The notes under the pieces are model-generated. The model had not been told where the DNA came from. It saw nothing but the letters and a program-made list of their open reading frames with translations, and made no database searches. From positions 1 to 64,000 of the forward strand of contig NZ_SWJE01000013.1 of assembly GCF_005144415.1 (NCBI RefSeq): DNA of 64,000 nucleotides, given 5' to 3'. Both the position numbers and the translations under genes were made by a program. Of the stretch, positions 6,343 to 14,245 are shown piece after piece (position 1 is the stretch's first letter; each line of letters begins with the position of its first letter). This DNA comes from Trinickia terrae. Its GTDB lineage: Bacteria; Pseudomonadota; Gammaproteobacteria; Burkholderiales; Burkholderiaceae.

Positions 6343-6623
6343 CTAGACATCGAGCAGCAGCTGCACTGCCGCCCGCCCCACATGCGGCGCTAAATGTGCA
6401 TACCGTTCAGTCACGGTAATCGAGGAGTGGCCAAGCAGCTCCTTTACGACATACAGCGAGACACCCGCCATTACCAGCCAAGACGCGAAGGTGTGCCGCA
6501 GGTCATGCACGCGAAAATCCTCAATGCCTGCACGGTCGCATGCCGCCTGAAAGCCCTTCTGAATAGTTGTCAAACGAGCATCACCACCGACGGCGAGCGG
6601 CCGTTCGCTTTTTGGTGAGTCAT
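6343..6623 (-). pseudogene. Tyrosine recombinase (integrase), C-terminal remnant
   Basis: The frame encodes [12 protein letters not shown] and [17 protein letters not shown], which contain the conserved Arg, His and nucleophilic Tyr of the phage integrase catalytic domain. Upstream it extends through [15 protein letters not shown] to an in-frame TAA at about 6628, then meets the IS110 element. The N-terminal and core-binding parts are missing and are not found on the other side of the IS. It was probably the integrase of the 4177-9969 element, which uses the tRNA-Val site. Confidence 0.75.
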
Positions 6624-6757
6624 CCCGTTAAAAAACGTGGTCCAGGGACCGATGCGGACCCAGCATTGGTGACGCCGCAAGGCGATCCCGTTCAGGAAGG
6701 TGATCAAATCCGCTGTCCCGCCCTTCGACCTGACCATTCTGATGGCGGAGGGCGAAT
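6620..6757 (+). ncRNA. Candidate IS110 bridge RNA region
   Basis: IS110-group elements are known to encode a structured guide (bridge) RNA in the noncoding region before the transposase. Here about 140 noncoding bases precede the ATG. They contain a short hairpin GGTCC-A-GGGACC and a longer pairing GCGGA...TCCGC that encloses an internal hairpin (CGCCGCAAGGCG region). Size, place and nested stems fit. I have not folded it, and the loops that would read donor and target cannot be assigned by eye. Confidence 0.3.
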
Positions 6758-8113
6758 ATGCCGGCAACGAAGTCCCGACGCGCCAGCAGCGCGGCGCAAA
6801 TTTCCGTGGTTCACCCGCACGCGGCAGCGATCGACATCGGCGCGCAGTTTCATGTGGTCGCGGTCGGCCCCGAACGCGATGCTGAACCCGTACGTTCGTT
6901 TCGCAGTTTCACGAAAGAGCTTCACGAGCTTGCCGACTGGCTCAAGCAGCTCGGAATTCGCACGGTGGCGATGGAGTCGACTGGCGTCTACTGGATTCCG
7001 GTGTTCGAGATCCTGGAGGCACGCGGTTTCGAGGTGGTCCTCGTCAACGCCCGGGACGCGAAGAACGTGCCGGGGCGCAAGACCGATGTGAACGATGCAC
7101 AGTGGCTGCAGAAGCTGCGCTCCTACGGGCTGCTGCGAGCGAGTTTCCGTCCGAGCCACGACGTGGCGACGCTGCGCTCCTATCTGCGGCAGCGCGAGCG
7201 TCTGCTGGAATACGCAGCGTCCCACATCCAGCACATGCAGAAGGCGCTGACGCTGATGAACGTTCAACTGCATCAAGTGGTGGAGGACGTGACCGGTGCC
7301 ACCGGCATGAAGATCATCCGCGCCATCGTCGCCGGCGAACGCAATGCCGATGACCTCGCCAAGTATCGCGATGTGCGCTGCAAGGCCTCCGTCGAAACCA
7401 TCCGCGACTCCCTGATCGGCCACTACCAAGCGGAGCACGTGTTCGAGCTCACGCAGGCGCTCGCACTTTACGATTTCTACCAAACCCAGGTCGCACAATG
7501 TGATGAGCGAATTGAAGTCGCGGTTCGACACCTGCAGACTGGAGTCGAACCGCCCACAGCCCCCATGCCCGCGGCGCGACATCGGACCAAACAGCCGAAT
7601 GGCTTCGCCTTCGACGTACGTGCCGCGCTGTACGACATGCTCGGCGTCGACCCGACCCAGATTCACGGCCTGGGGCCCTACGTTGCGCTCAAGCTCGTCG
7701 CCGAATGCGGTAACGACATGTCGCGCTGGCCGACAGTGAAGCACTTCACGTCGTGGTTGTGCCTCGCGCCTGGCAACAAGATCTCGGGCGGCAAGATCCT
7801 CTCATCGAAGACGCGCCGCTCGTCCAGCAAAGCGGCCGCCGCACTGCGGCTGGCCGCGACGACAGTGGGCAGGACGGACACGGCTCTGGGTGGCTTCTAC
7901 CGGCGCCTGTCAGCCCGAATCGGCAAGGCCAAGGCTGTTACCGCCACCGCTCGCAAAATTGCCGTTCTCTTCTACAACACGCTGCGCTATGGCATGGAGT
8001 ACGTCGATCCGGGCGCCGCATATTACGAGGAACGCTACCGTCAGCGGGTCTTAAACAATCTCACTCGCCGTGCCGAGTCGCTGGGGTATGTGCTGCAGAA
8101 AAAAGTCGCCTGA
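6758..8113 (+). CDS. IS110-family transposase
   Basis: The 451-residue protein has the N-terminal RuvC-like DEDD catalytic domain: AIDIGAQ (Asp26), MESTGVYW (Glu73) and KTDVNDAQW (Asp110, Asp113). The C-terminal Transposase_20 domain has GLGPYVALKL and a conserved Ser in NKISGGK. Length and motifs indicate an intact enzyme. IS110 recombinases act with an RNA guide from their own noncoding end. The element lies in an integrase gene. Confidence 0.9.
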   Translation: MPATKSRRASSAAQISVVHPHAAAIDIGAQFHVVAVGPERDAEPVRSFRSFTKELHELADWLKQLGIRTVAMESTGVYWIPVFEILEARGFEVVLVNARDAKNVPGRKTDVNDAQWLQKLRSYGLLRASFRPSHDVATLRSYLRQRERLLEYAASHIQHMQKALTLMNVQLHQVVEDVTGATGMKIIRAIVAGERNADDLAKYRDVRCKASVETIRDSLIGHYQAEHVFELTQALALYDFYQTQVAQCDERIEVAVRHLQTGVEPPTAPMPAARHRTKQPNGFAFDVRAALYDMLGVDPTQIHGLGPYVALKLVAECGNDMSRWPTVKHFTSWLCLAPGNKISGGKILSSKTRRSSSKAAAALRLAATTVGRTDTALGGFYRRLSARIGKAKAVTATARKIAVLFYNTLRYGMEYVDPGAAYYEERYRQRVLNNLTRRAESLGYVLQKKVA

Positions 8114-8130
8114 ACACATTGAGTTTCTCA

Positions 8131-8160
8131 GGAAAGCCCCGATTCGTCGGGGCTTTTTTT
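8131..8160 (+). terminator. Rho-independent terminator
   Basis: AAAGCCCCGA-TTCG-TCGGGGCTTT forms a 10-bp stem followed by T residues. It ends the transposase transcript. On the minus strand it also follows the tail-fibre-like gene, though at a distance. Nothing is seen in the rest of 8161-8278. Confidence 0.8.
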
Positions 8161-8278
8161 CGACCAATCAATGCACCCTCTCGCGGATATCCGCCCCGCT
8201 CCCCATGGGAGGCACCTTCGCGCTCAGAGTCGGCAGGAAGGTGCTTGCAGCTGATCACGAAATGACGATCAGAAAACC

Positions 8279-9658
8279 TCAGATAGTGTAGCTGCTTAGT
8301 TGCACCACAAACGTGCAAGAACCGGCGTTGGCGCTTGACGAGTAGTAGATAGTTTGCGCCGTTGCCAGCTGTAATGAGAAGGATGTAGCTCCCGAAACAG
8401 CACCGGCAGAACTTGCCACATCGACATATTGCTGGCCGATACCTGCGGACGATGCCGCAACACTGAGAACGCTCGTCGATGCGGCTGAATTATTCGTCGT
8501 AACGGTGCCGCCGATACTTTTGGCATTGGGCGGCACTGCACCGCTAATCGACAACGATGTGAAACTGGATTGGACCGTGGTGGTCGACAATACCGTAGCC
8601 ATTACAAAACTAAATCGTCGGCCAGACCAATAACCGATCCCAAATAGAGAGCCACTGGTCGTGGGCCAAACTGCGAGCAGCGCAGAAGCGGTATAACCGC
8701 TCGGCATGTGTGAACCGCCATATACATTCGGCGCAACGGCAGAGGTGGCATTGGTCGCCAATATGCTAATAGCACCGGTCGCTGGGTTGTAGATCGCATA
8801 CAGCGCAACGTACCCGCTGGCAGGTGCCGATCCGGTGTCCATGCCGCCAGCGCCGGTTGTCGCCAGATTGATAGTTTCGCTATAGTTCGACAACAGGTAC
8901 TGCATACCGTTTAACGCCGTGCCGACAATAATCTGGTCCGCTGTAAGAGTGGCGCTGGCGGATGCTGTCGTCACGCTCATCTTCGCGTTACTGACCGCTC
9001 CCACTAGGCCCAGTGTCTGAGATATCCCTGTCGCCGGGTTTTGCATCACAAACGCGCCGAACGTGGAACTGTAATTGAGTTCGATCGGATAACCCGCGCT
9101 AGGAATGTCGCCCGCATTCAAGGGCTGGTTAGCGCCTTTGACAATCGACAACGCCGAAAGCGCCGTGCTGCCGAGCGTCAAAGTCAGCGTCGCTGCACCA
9201 GTATTGGCGGCTGCCGCGACGATCATCAGTGGTTGACCATTCGTCAGCGAAGTTAACGTCGACGCGATCGTTGCCGTTAGCGCATTAGCGGTTCCAGCCG
9301 CAGCGGCACCGATCAGCGAACCCGTCTGAATCTGGCCGACCGTGGCTGCCTGCTGGCTGCCGGTACCCGTTCCAACCTGTTCCGCGCCCCCAGTGCAGCC
9401 GAATAGTACCCAGCATAGACTGCCTGAATTGAGCAACGACCCAACGTATGAAACCAAGGTCGCGATGCCCTCGGCGACAATCTCACTACCTTGTAGTTGT
9501 GCGCCGCCCAAGCCGAAAATCGGGGCTGCGGCGAGCCCGTCAGGCGCAAAGGTCGAACTGCCTGTATTGGTGGTACCGACAAGAAATTGCTGCACCACTC
9601 CGCTGGTAGTCGGCAAGGCGCTCATCGGCACGGGATTGGATACTGTGTAAGCTGTCAT
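8279..9658 (-). CDS. Phage tail-fibre-like structural protein (459 aa)
   Basis: The protein is rich in Ala, Ser, Thr and Gly with few charged residues and many short beta-strand repeats (TLTLGSTALSALSIVKGANQ, GYPIELNYSSTFGAFVMQN). This composition is typical of trimeric phage fibre or appendage proteins; the NAGDIPSAGYPIELNYS stretch resembles segments common in phage tail fibres. There is no signal peptide, which argues against a secreted adhesin. No other virion gene is adjacent, so it is an orphan. The ribosome site is weak. Confidence 0.55.
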   Translation of the reverse strand: MTAYTVSNPVPMSALPTTSGVVQQFLVGTTNTGSSTFAPDGLAAAPIFGLGGAQLQGSEIVAEGIATLVSYVGSLLNSGSLCWVLFGCTGGAEQVGTGTGSQQAATVGQIQTGSLIGAAAAGTANALTATIASTLTSLTNGQPLMIVAAAANTGAATLTLTLGSTALSALSIVKGANQPLNAGDIPSAGYPIELNYSSTFGAFVMQNPATGISQTLGLVGAVSNAKMSVTTASASATLTADQIIVGTALNGMQYLLSNYSETINLATTGAGGMDTGSAPASGYVALYAIYNPATGAISILATNATSAVAPNVYGGSHMPSGYTASALLAVWPTTSGSLFGIGYWSGRRFSFVMATVLSTTTVQSSFTSLSISGAVPPNAKSIGGTVTTNNSAASTSVLSVAASSAGIGQQYVDVASSAGAVSGATSFSLQLATAQTIYYSSSANAGSCTFVVQLSSYTI

Positions 9659-9920
9659 AATCGTTCTTGTTTAAAGGATCTGCAACTTTAATAGGATGGC
9701 GATACTGGCCTGTCTCACCGAGTACGATTAAAACAGAATGGCGTTACAGAAAAATAAAATTTTGACTCAGGCGCGTCGCGCCGGTGATTTTGCGGTCGTC
9801 AATGGAGTTTGCTGGGGAAATTTTTATTTGCATCCTGTCGGGTTTCGGGGAGAGAGTGATGACTGCATCCCCTGCTCAATGGAGGCACGATGGTGAGTTA
9901 CTTCCCAATGGTGAACTGCG
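9659..9920. other. AT-rich intergenic region before the second tRNA fragment
   Basis: These 262 bases are clearly more AT-rich than the flanks (for example AAAAATAAAATTTTGA at about 9750). They probably hold the promoter for the minus-strand gene at 8279-9658. A short plus-strand ORF from 9859 runs into the tRNA fragment and is not considered a gene. Confidence 0.35.
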
Positions 9921-9969
9921 CCTTCACACCGCAGGGGTCACTGGTTCGATCCCAGTACTACCCACCAGA
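9921..9969 (+). repeat. tRNA-Val(CAC) 3' fragment, attachment-site copy 2
   Basis: This copy is identical to 4128-4176 except for C instead of G at 9930, over 49 bases including anticodon loop, T arm, acceptor strand and CCA. The 5' half of a tRNA is absent here too. It marks the junction of the mobile DNA with the chromosomal backbone; the original tRNA terminator follows at 9996. Confidence 0.8.
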
Positions 9970-9995
9970 ATCATGGGTATGTAAAACCCGAAGAA

Positions 9996-10033
9996 TAAAG
10001 GCCCTCTGGCGAAAGCCGAGGGCCTTTTTCTTT
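9996..10033. terminator. Bidirectional terminator, probably of the original tRNA-Val gene
   Basis: GGCCCTC (10000-10006) pairs with GAGGGCC (10018-10024), flanked by AAA on one side and a long T-rich run on the other. Confidence 0.75.
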
Positions 10034-10166
10034 TTTTGCGCACCCGACCGGCGGATACCCTCCAAGCGCAAAAAATGCACCTCAAGAATAAGCCGGTCGA
10101 GCCTCTAACCTTCTTTAATCTCCAATCGCTCGGCAAACGACAAGAAAATCAAGCATCGCATGTCCG

Positions 10167-11603
10167 TCACCGAGCACTCGCTGCCTCCCCCCGCAGCGGC
10201 GCGATATGCCGCTTGACCAGCATGAGCGCGACGCAAACCAGGCACATCGCCACACCCAGCATCCCCAGATAAAGCGGCGCCCCACCCGCGGTAATCACCA
10301 TGGCCCCGGCAAACGCGCTGAGAATCGCCCCGAGTCGGCCGAACGCAAGCGCCGCCGCCGTCCCCGTCGCCCGCACCAGCGTCGGATACACGTACGTGCA
10401 AAGCGCATACATCGTCGACTGGGCGGCGTTGACGAACAAGCCGTGCAAACCGAGGCCCAGCACGAACCAGCCGGTATGCTCCGCCGCGTTGACCTCGCGC
10501 AGCAGGAACGCCGTCGCCGCGCCGCCCGCCGCGCACAGCAGCAATGGCCAGCGCGAACCGAAGCGCGTGATCGCCACCGCGCAGCACAGCGCGCCGAGCA
10601 CGCCGCCGAGGTTGTAGGCGGTCAGCCCCGTCCCCGCGACCGACACGTCGAGCCCCTCGGAGGCCAGCATCGTCGGCAGCCAGCTGAACGCGCTGTAGAC
10701 CGCCAGCAGGCACATGAAGAACGCGCACCAGATTGCGATCGTGTCGCGCCCGCGCCCCGGCTCGAACAGCGCACCGAAGCCGGCGCGCGCCTCGGCGCGC
10801 TGCTCGGCGGCGTCGACGAAGCGCGTGCTGGCCTGGGACGGCCGCGACATGCGCGCAAGCAACGCGCGCAACTCGTCCCAGCGCGCTGGCACGCGTGCGA
10901 GATAGCGCGGCGATTCGGGCAGCGTCGCGAACAGCAACACCGCCACCACGAGCGGCAGCGCCCCACCGATGAAAAACAGCGCGCGCCAGCCGTGATGCGG
11001 CAGCACGTGGGATGAGAACAAACCAGCCAACATGCCGCCGAGCGGCACGCATACGATCGTCGCGGTGACGGCCAGCGTGCGGCGGCGCGCCGGTGTGAAT
11101 TCGGCGGTCATCGTCGTTGCAGTCGGCAGCGCGCCGCCGATGCCGAGGCCGGCGATAAAGCGCAGCCCCGCAATCGTCGCGACGTTGTTGGCGAGGCCGA
11201 TCGCGCAGGTCGCCGTGCCGAACGTGAGCACGCTCAGGATCACCGCCCAGCGCCGCCCGAAGCGGTCGGCACAAACGCCGCCGAGCGCGCTGCCGATGCC
11301 CATTCCGATCAAACCGGCCGCCACCGCGGGCGCGAAGGCGTTGCGCGTGATGCCCCACTCCTTGATCAGCACGGGGATGGCAAAGCCGATCAATTGGCCG
11401 TCGAAGCCGTCAAGCACGATCGACAGCGCCGCCAGCATCACGGCGATCTTTTGCACGAGCGTGAACGGGCCGTCGTCGAGCACACGCCCGATGTCGAGCG
11501 TGGCGGCGCTCGTCGGCGGCAGCTCGATGCCCGGGCGTTGCGATGCCTTCTGTCCTTCCACTGAAATTCCGGCGGCTAAATCATTTGGTGCGCGATGTGT
11601 CAT
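10167..11603 (-). CDS. MFS transporter, aromatic acid:H+ symporter family
   Basis: The 478-residue protein has 12 predicted membrane helices. The start of helix 1 carries LDGFDGQLIGF, the signature of the AAHS family (PcaK, BenK, MhpT), and the loop 2-3 motif is DRFGRRW. These carriers import benzoate-type acids with protons. It is last in a minus-strand run with a benzoylformate decarboxylase and an aldehyde dehydrogenase, so mandelate, benzoylformate or a ring-substituted relative is a likely substrate. AAGGAG precedes the start. The gap to the reductase gene is 136 bases. Confidence 0.85.
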   Translation of the reverse strand: MTHRAPNDLAAGISVEGQKASQRPGIELPPTSAATLDIGRVLDDGPFTLVQKIAVMLAALSIVLDGFDGQLIGFAIPVLIKEWGITRNAFAPAVAAGLIGMGIGSALGGVCADRFGRRWAVILSVLTFGTATCAIGLANNVATIAGLRFIAGLGIGGALPTATTMTAEFTPARRRTLAVTATIVCVPLGGMLAGLFSSHVLPHHGWRALFFIGGALPLVVAVLLFATLPESPRYLARVPARWDELRALLARMSRPSQASTRFVDAAEQRAEARAGFGALFEPGRGRDTIAIWCAFFMCLLAVYSAFSWLPTMLASEGLDVSVAGTGLTAYNLGGVLGALCCAVAITRFGSRWPLLLCAAGGAATAFLLREVNAAEHTGWFVLGLGLHGLFVNAAQSTMYALCTYVYPTLVRATGTAAALAFGRLGAILSAFAGAMVITAGGAPLYLGMLGVAMCLVCVALMLVKRHIAPLRGEAASAR

Positions 11604-11739
11604 TCATAGTCTCCTTCTCTGAACGGCGCCTCGGTGCAGCTAGCGCTCTTATGACGTTGCGATGAGCGGCAAGAAACCGCATGTTGAAAAGATGAAAAGA
11701 TGAGCCACGTTCTGTCACGGCGTAAATCGCCGCGACAGG

Positions 11740-12705
11740 CTAAGCATCCGGCATAGCAGAACGCGCGACCTCACCGAGCCGCCGGGCCTCCGCGACACGC
11801 ACGAGCTGCAGCAGGATCTCGGTATGCGGCACGGGTACGCCGCACTCGCCAGCCTTCGCGACGACAGCGCCGTTGATCGCCTCGATCTCGGTGCGCCGCC
11901 CGGCGAGCATATCCTGCAGCATCGACGGCTTGTGCCCGCGATGATTCGCGATCGCGTGCGCAACCTTGGCCCGGCACCGCTCCGCATCGATGTCGACGCC
12001 CTGCGTACGCGCCACCGCCAGCACTTCGCCGACGATCTGCGACGCGAGCGCGCGGCCGTCCGCCACCGCGCCGAGCCCGTCGACCGAGCAGCCGGTCACG
12101 GCGCACAGGCTGTTCAGCGCCGCGTTGAACGCGACCTTCTCCCAGATCGAGGTCCAGACTTGCGGGTCGATCTCGCAGTTCAGTCCTGCGGCGTCGAGTG
12201 CGCGCGCCGTCGCCTCGACTTCCGGCCGCAGGACGCCGTCCGCGCTCATCATCCGGATCTGCCCTTCGCCGTGCGAGCTGACGTGGCCCGGAGCAACCAG
12301 GTCGGATGGCCAGGTCGTGACGCCGATCAGGATGCGTTGCGGCGCCACGAACTCGCTCAACGCCTCGACGTTGCCGAGACCGTTCTGCAGCGTCAGCACG
12401 AAGGTCTCCGGACCGATCAGGTGCCGCAGCGCCGACAGCGCCCCGCGCGTATGCAGCGACTTCGTGAACACGATCAGCAGGTCGGGCTCCGCGCCCGGCG
12501 CTTCGGGCCTGCGGACTTCGAGGTTCGTCACGCGCCGGTCGCCCTGGTCCGTCTGCACGCGCAGTCCGGCTTGGCGAATCGCGTCCAGGTGCGCTTCGTC
12601 GATGTCGAGCAGCGTGACATGCTGCCCGCTTTCGGCGAGCAGCCCGCCGAACAGGGAACCCATCGCTCCCGCGCCGAGCACGGCGATCTTCATGTTTGTC
12701 GTCAT
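11740..12705 (-). CDS. Ketopantoate reductase-family 2-oxoacid dehydrogenase (PanE/ApbA-like)
   Basis: The 321-residue protein begins with a Rossmann motif GAGAMGSLFGG (11-21). It has LQNGLGN in the coenzyme and substrate cleft and WEKVAFNAALN with the catalytic Lys. PanE reduces ketopantoate with NADPH for pantothenate synthesis, but D-mandelate dehydrogenases of this same fold family are known. Its place 12 bases after the aldehyde dehydrogenase and next to benzoylformate decarboxylase makes a 2-hydroxyacid/2-oxoacid dehydrogenase role in that pathway more likely than housekeeping PanE. The function is inferred from context. Confidence 0.8.
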   Translation of the reverse strand: MTTNMKIAVLGAGAMGSLFGGLLAESGQHVTLLDIDEAHLDAIRQAGLRVQTDQGDRRVTNLEVRRPEAPGAEPDLLIVFTKSLHTRGALSALRHLIGPETFVLTLQNGLGNVEALSEFVAPQRILIGVTTWPSDLVAPGHVSSHGEGQIRMMSADGVLRPEVEATARALDAAGLNCEIDPQVWTSIWEKVAFNAALNSLCAVTGCSVDGLGAVADGRALASQIVGEVLAVARTQGVDIDAERCRAKVAHAIANHRGHKPSMLQDMLAGRRTEIEAINGAVVAKAGECGVPVPHTEILLQLVRVAEARRLGEVARSAMPDA

Positions 12706-12717
12706 GCAAAGTCCTCG

Positions 12718-14169
12718 TCAGAAGGGGTATTGGCGCGGCGTGGTCTGCACGGTCATCCAGCGCAGGTCGGTGAACTCGGCGATGCCCGCCTTGCCGCCGA
12801 AGTGCCCGAAGCCGCTCGACTTCACGCCGCCGAACGGCATCTGCGCTTCGTCGTGAACGGTCGGCCCGTTGATGTGGCAGATCCCCGATTCGATCCGCCT
12901 GGCAAGCTGCATCGCGCGCGCGAGGTCGCGGCTGAAGACCGCCGACGACAGCCCGTATTCGTTGTCGTTCGCGCAGGCGACCGCTTCGTCGTCGTCCTTC
13001 ACGCGCACGATCGGCTTCACGGGACCGAACGATTCCTCCGTGTAGATGCGCATCGCGGGCGTGACGTGGTCGAGCAGCGTGGCCGGCATCAGCGTGCTCT
13101 CAGCCTTGCCGCCGCAGACGAGCCGCGCGCCCTTCGCGAGCGCGTCGTCGATCAGGGCGTTGCAGCGCGCGACCGTCGTCATGTCGACGACCGAGCCGAG
13201 CACCACGGGCCCTTTGCGCGGATCGCCGAGCGGCAAGGCTCGCGCCTTCGCCGCAAGCCGCTCGACGAACAAATCGGCAATCGCGCTCGCGGCAATGATC
13301 CGTTCCGTCGACATGCAGATCTGCCCGGAATTCGCGAACGCGCCGAATGCGGCGGCGTTGACGGCGGCGTCGAGATCCGCGTCGTCGAGCACGATGAACG
13401 GCGCCTTGCCGCCCAGTTCCAGCACGGCCGGCTTCAAGTGCGTCGCGCAGTTCGCCGCGATGATCTTGCCGACGCGCGTCGAGCCGGTGAAGTTCACGCG
13501 CCTGACCGCCGGCTCAGCGATCAAGGCCTCGACGATCATTCCCGCGTCGGCGGGCGCGTTCGTCACGAAGTTGACGACGCCCTTCGGCAGCCCGGCTTCC
13601 TGCAACGCCTCGGCGATCAGCCCATGCGTCGCCGGGCACAGCTCCGAGCCCTTGAGCACCACCGTGTTGCCGCAGGCGAGCGGCAGCGCGAGCGCGCGCA
13701 CCGCGAGTATCACCGGCGCATTCCAGGGCGCGATGCCGAGCACGACGCCCGCGGGCTGGCGCACCGCCATCGCGAGACTGCCGGGGACGTCCGAGGGAAT
13801 GACTTCGCCGGCGATCTGCGTCGTCAGCCCCGCGGCCTCGCGCAGCCCTTCGGCCGCGAGATGGACGTTGAAGTCGGCCCAGATGCGCGAGGCGCCCGTC
13901 TCCGCGGCCATCGCCGCGGCGAACGCGTCGACTCTGGCTTCGAGCGCGCCGGCGGCGCGCGTCAGCAGATAGCGGCGCTCGGTGGGGCCCATCGCGGCCC
14001 AGCCGGCGAATGCCGCGGAGGCGGCCCGCACGGCGCGGCGCGCGTCCTCGAGCGTCGCGGCGGGCGCGCGCGACGCCGTCGCACCGTCGAGCGGATTACA
14101 ACGCTCGAATGTCGCACCGTTGCCGGCCTGCACGCGCTCGCCGCCGATCAGCATCGAAACCTGGTGCAT
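12718..14169 (-). CDS. NAD(P)-dependent aldehyde dehydrogenase (probable benzaldehyde dehydrogenase)
   Basis: I start at 14169 (MHQVSMLIGGERV), which has GGAGAC upstream; the longer frame lacks a ribosome site. At 483 residues it has the usual length. It carries the catalytic pair: Glu in LELGGKAPFIVLDD and Cys in NSGQICMSTERI. GSTRVG and the PFGGVKSSGFG C-terminal motif are also present. Sequence style matches the vanillin/salicylaldehyde/benzaldehyde dehydrogenase branch. It follows the decarboxylase by 76 bases, so oxidation of the released aromatic aldehyde to the acid is the natural role. Confidence 0.85.
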   Translation of the reverse strand: MHQVSMLIGGERVQAGNGATFERCNPLDGATASRAPAATLEDARRAVRAASAAFAGWAAMGPTERRYLLTRAAGALEARVDAFAAAMAAETGASRIWADFNVHLAAEGLREAAGLTTQIAGEVIPSDVPGSLAMAVRQPAGVVLGIAPWNAPVILAVRALALPLACGNTVVLKGSELCPATHGLIAEALQEAGLPKGVVNFVTNAPADAGMIVEALIAEPAVRRVNFTGSTRVGKIIAANCATHLKPAVLELGGKAPFIVLDDADLDAAVNAAAFGAFANSGQICMSTERIIAASAIADLFVERLAAKARALPLGDPRKGPVVLGSVVDMTTVARCNALIDDALAKGARLVCGGKAESTLMPATLLDHVTPAMRIYTEESFGPVKPIVRVKDDDEAVACANDNEYGLSSAVFSRDLARAMQLARRIESGICHINGPTVHDEAQMPFGGVKSSGFGHFGGKAGIAEFTDLRWMTVQTTPRQYPF

Positions 14170-14245
14170 GTACGTGTCTCCTTGGGGTCGTTTGGGGTTG
14201 GACGGCCGCGAACCGCATCGCAGCACGTTCAGCGCATTCAATGCA

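Larger units (their letters stand above)
6608..8128 (+). mobile_element. IS110-family insertion sequence (ends approximate)
   Basis: A full-length IS110-type transposase with about 150 bases of upstream noncoding DNA interrupts the integrase remnant. IS110 elements lack terminal inverted repeats and often make no target duplication, so the exact ends cannot be read by eye. The left end is somewhere in 6600-6660 and the right end shortly after 8113. Confidence 0.7.
4177..9969. mobile_element. Small integrated element between tRNA-Val fragments
   Basis: The segment is bounded by two direct copies of the tRNA-Val 3' end and contains a tyrosine integrase remnant, VapD, an IS110 insertion and genes of accessory type. 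The layout fits a second element integrated at the same tRNA next to the inovirus. Its integrase lost its N-terminal part, so it is probably immobile now. An alternative is that the whole region 1-9969 is one composite island. Confidence 0.55.

Noticed and set aside
5829-8160. Recurrent GC-rich hairpins as CRISPR-like or mobile repeats
   Set aside because: They are single rho-independent terminators with T runs and differing stems; no spaced direct repeats exist in the window.
9859-9984. Short plus-strand ORF with GVTGSIPVLPTR at its end
   Set aside because: This peptide is the typical translation of a tRNA 3' end in one frame and recurs in spurious ORFs.
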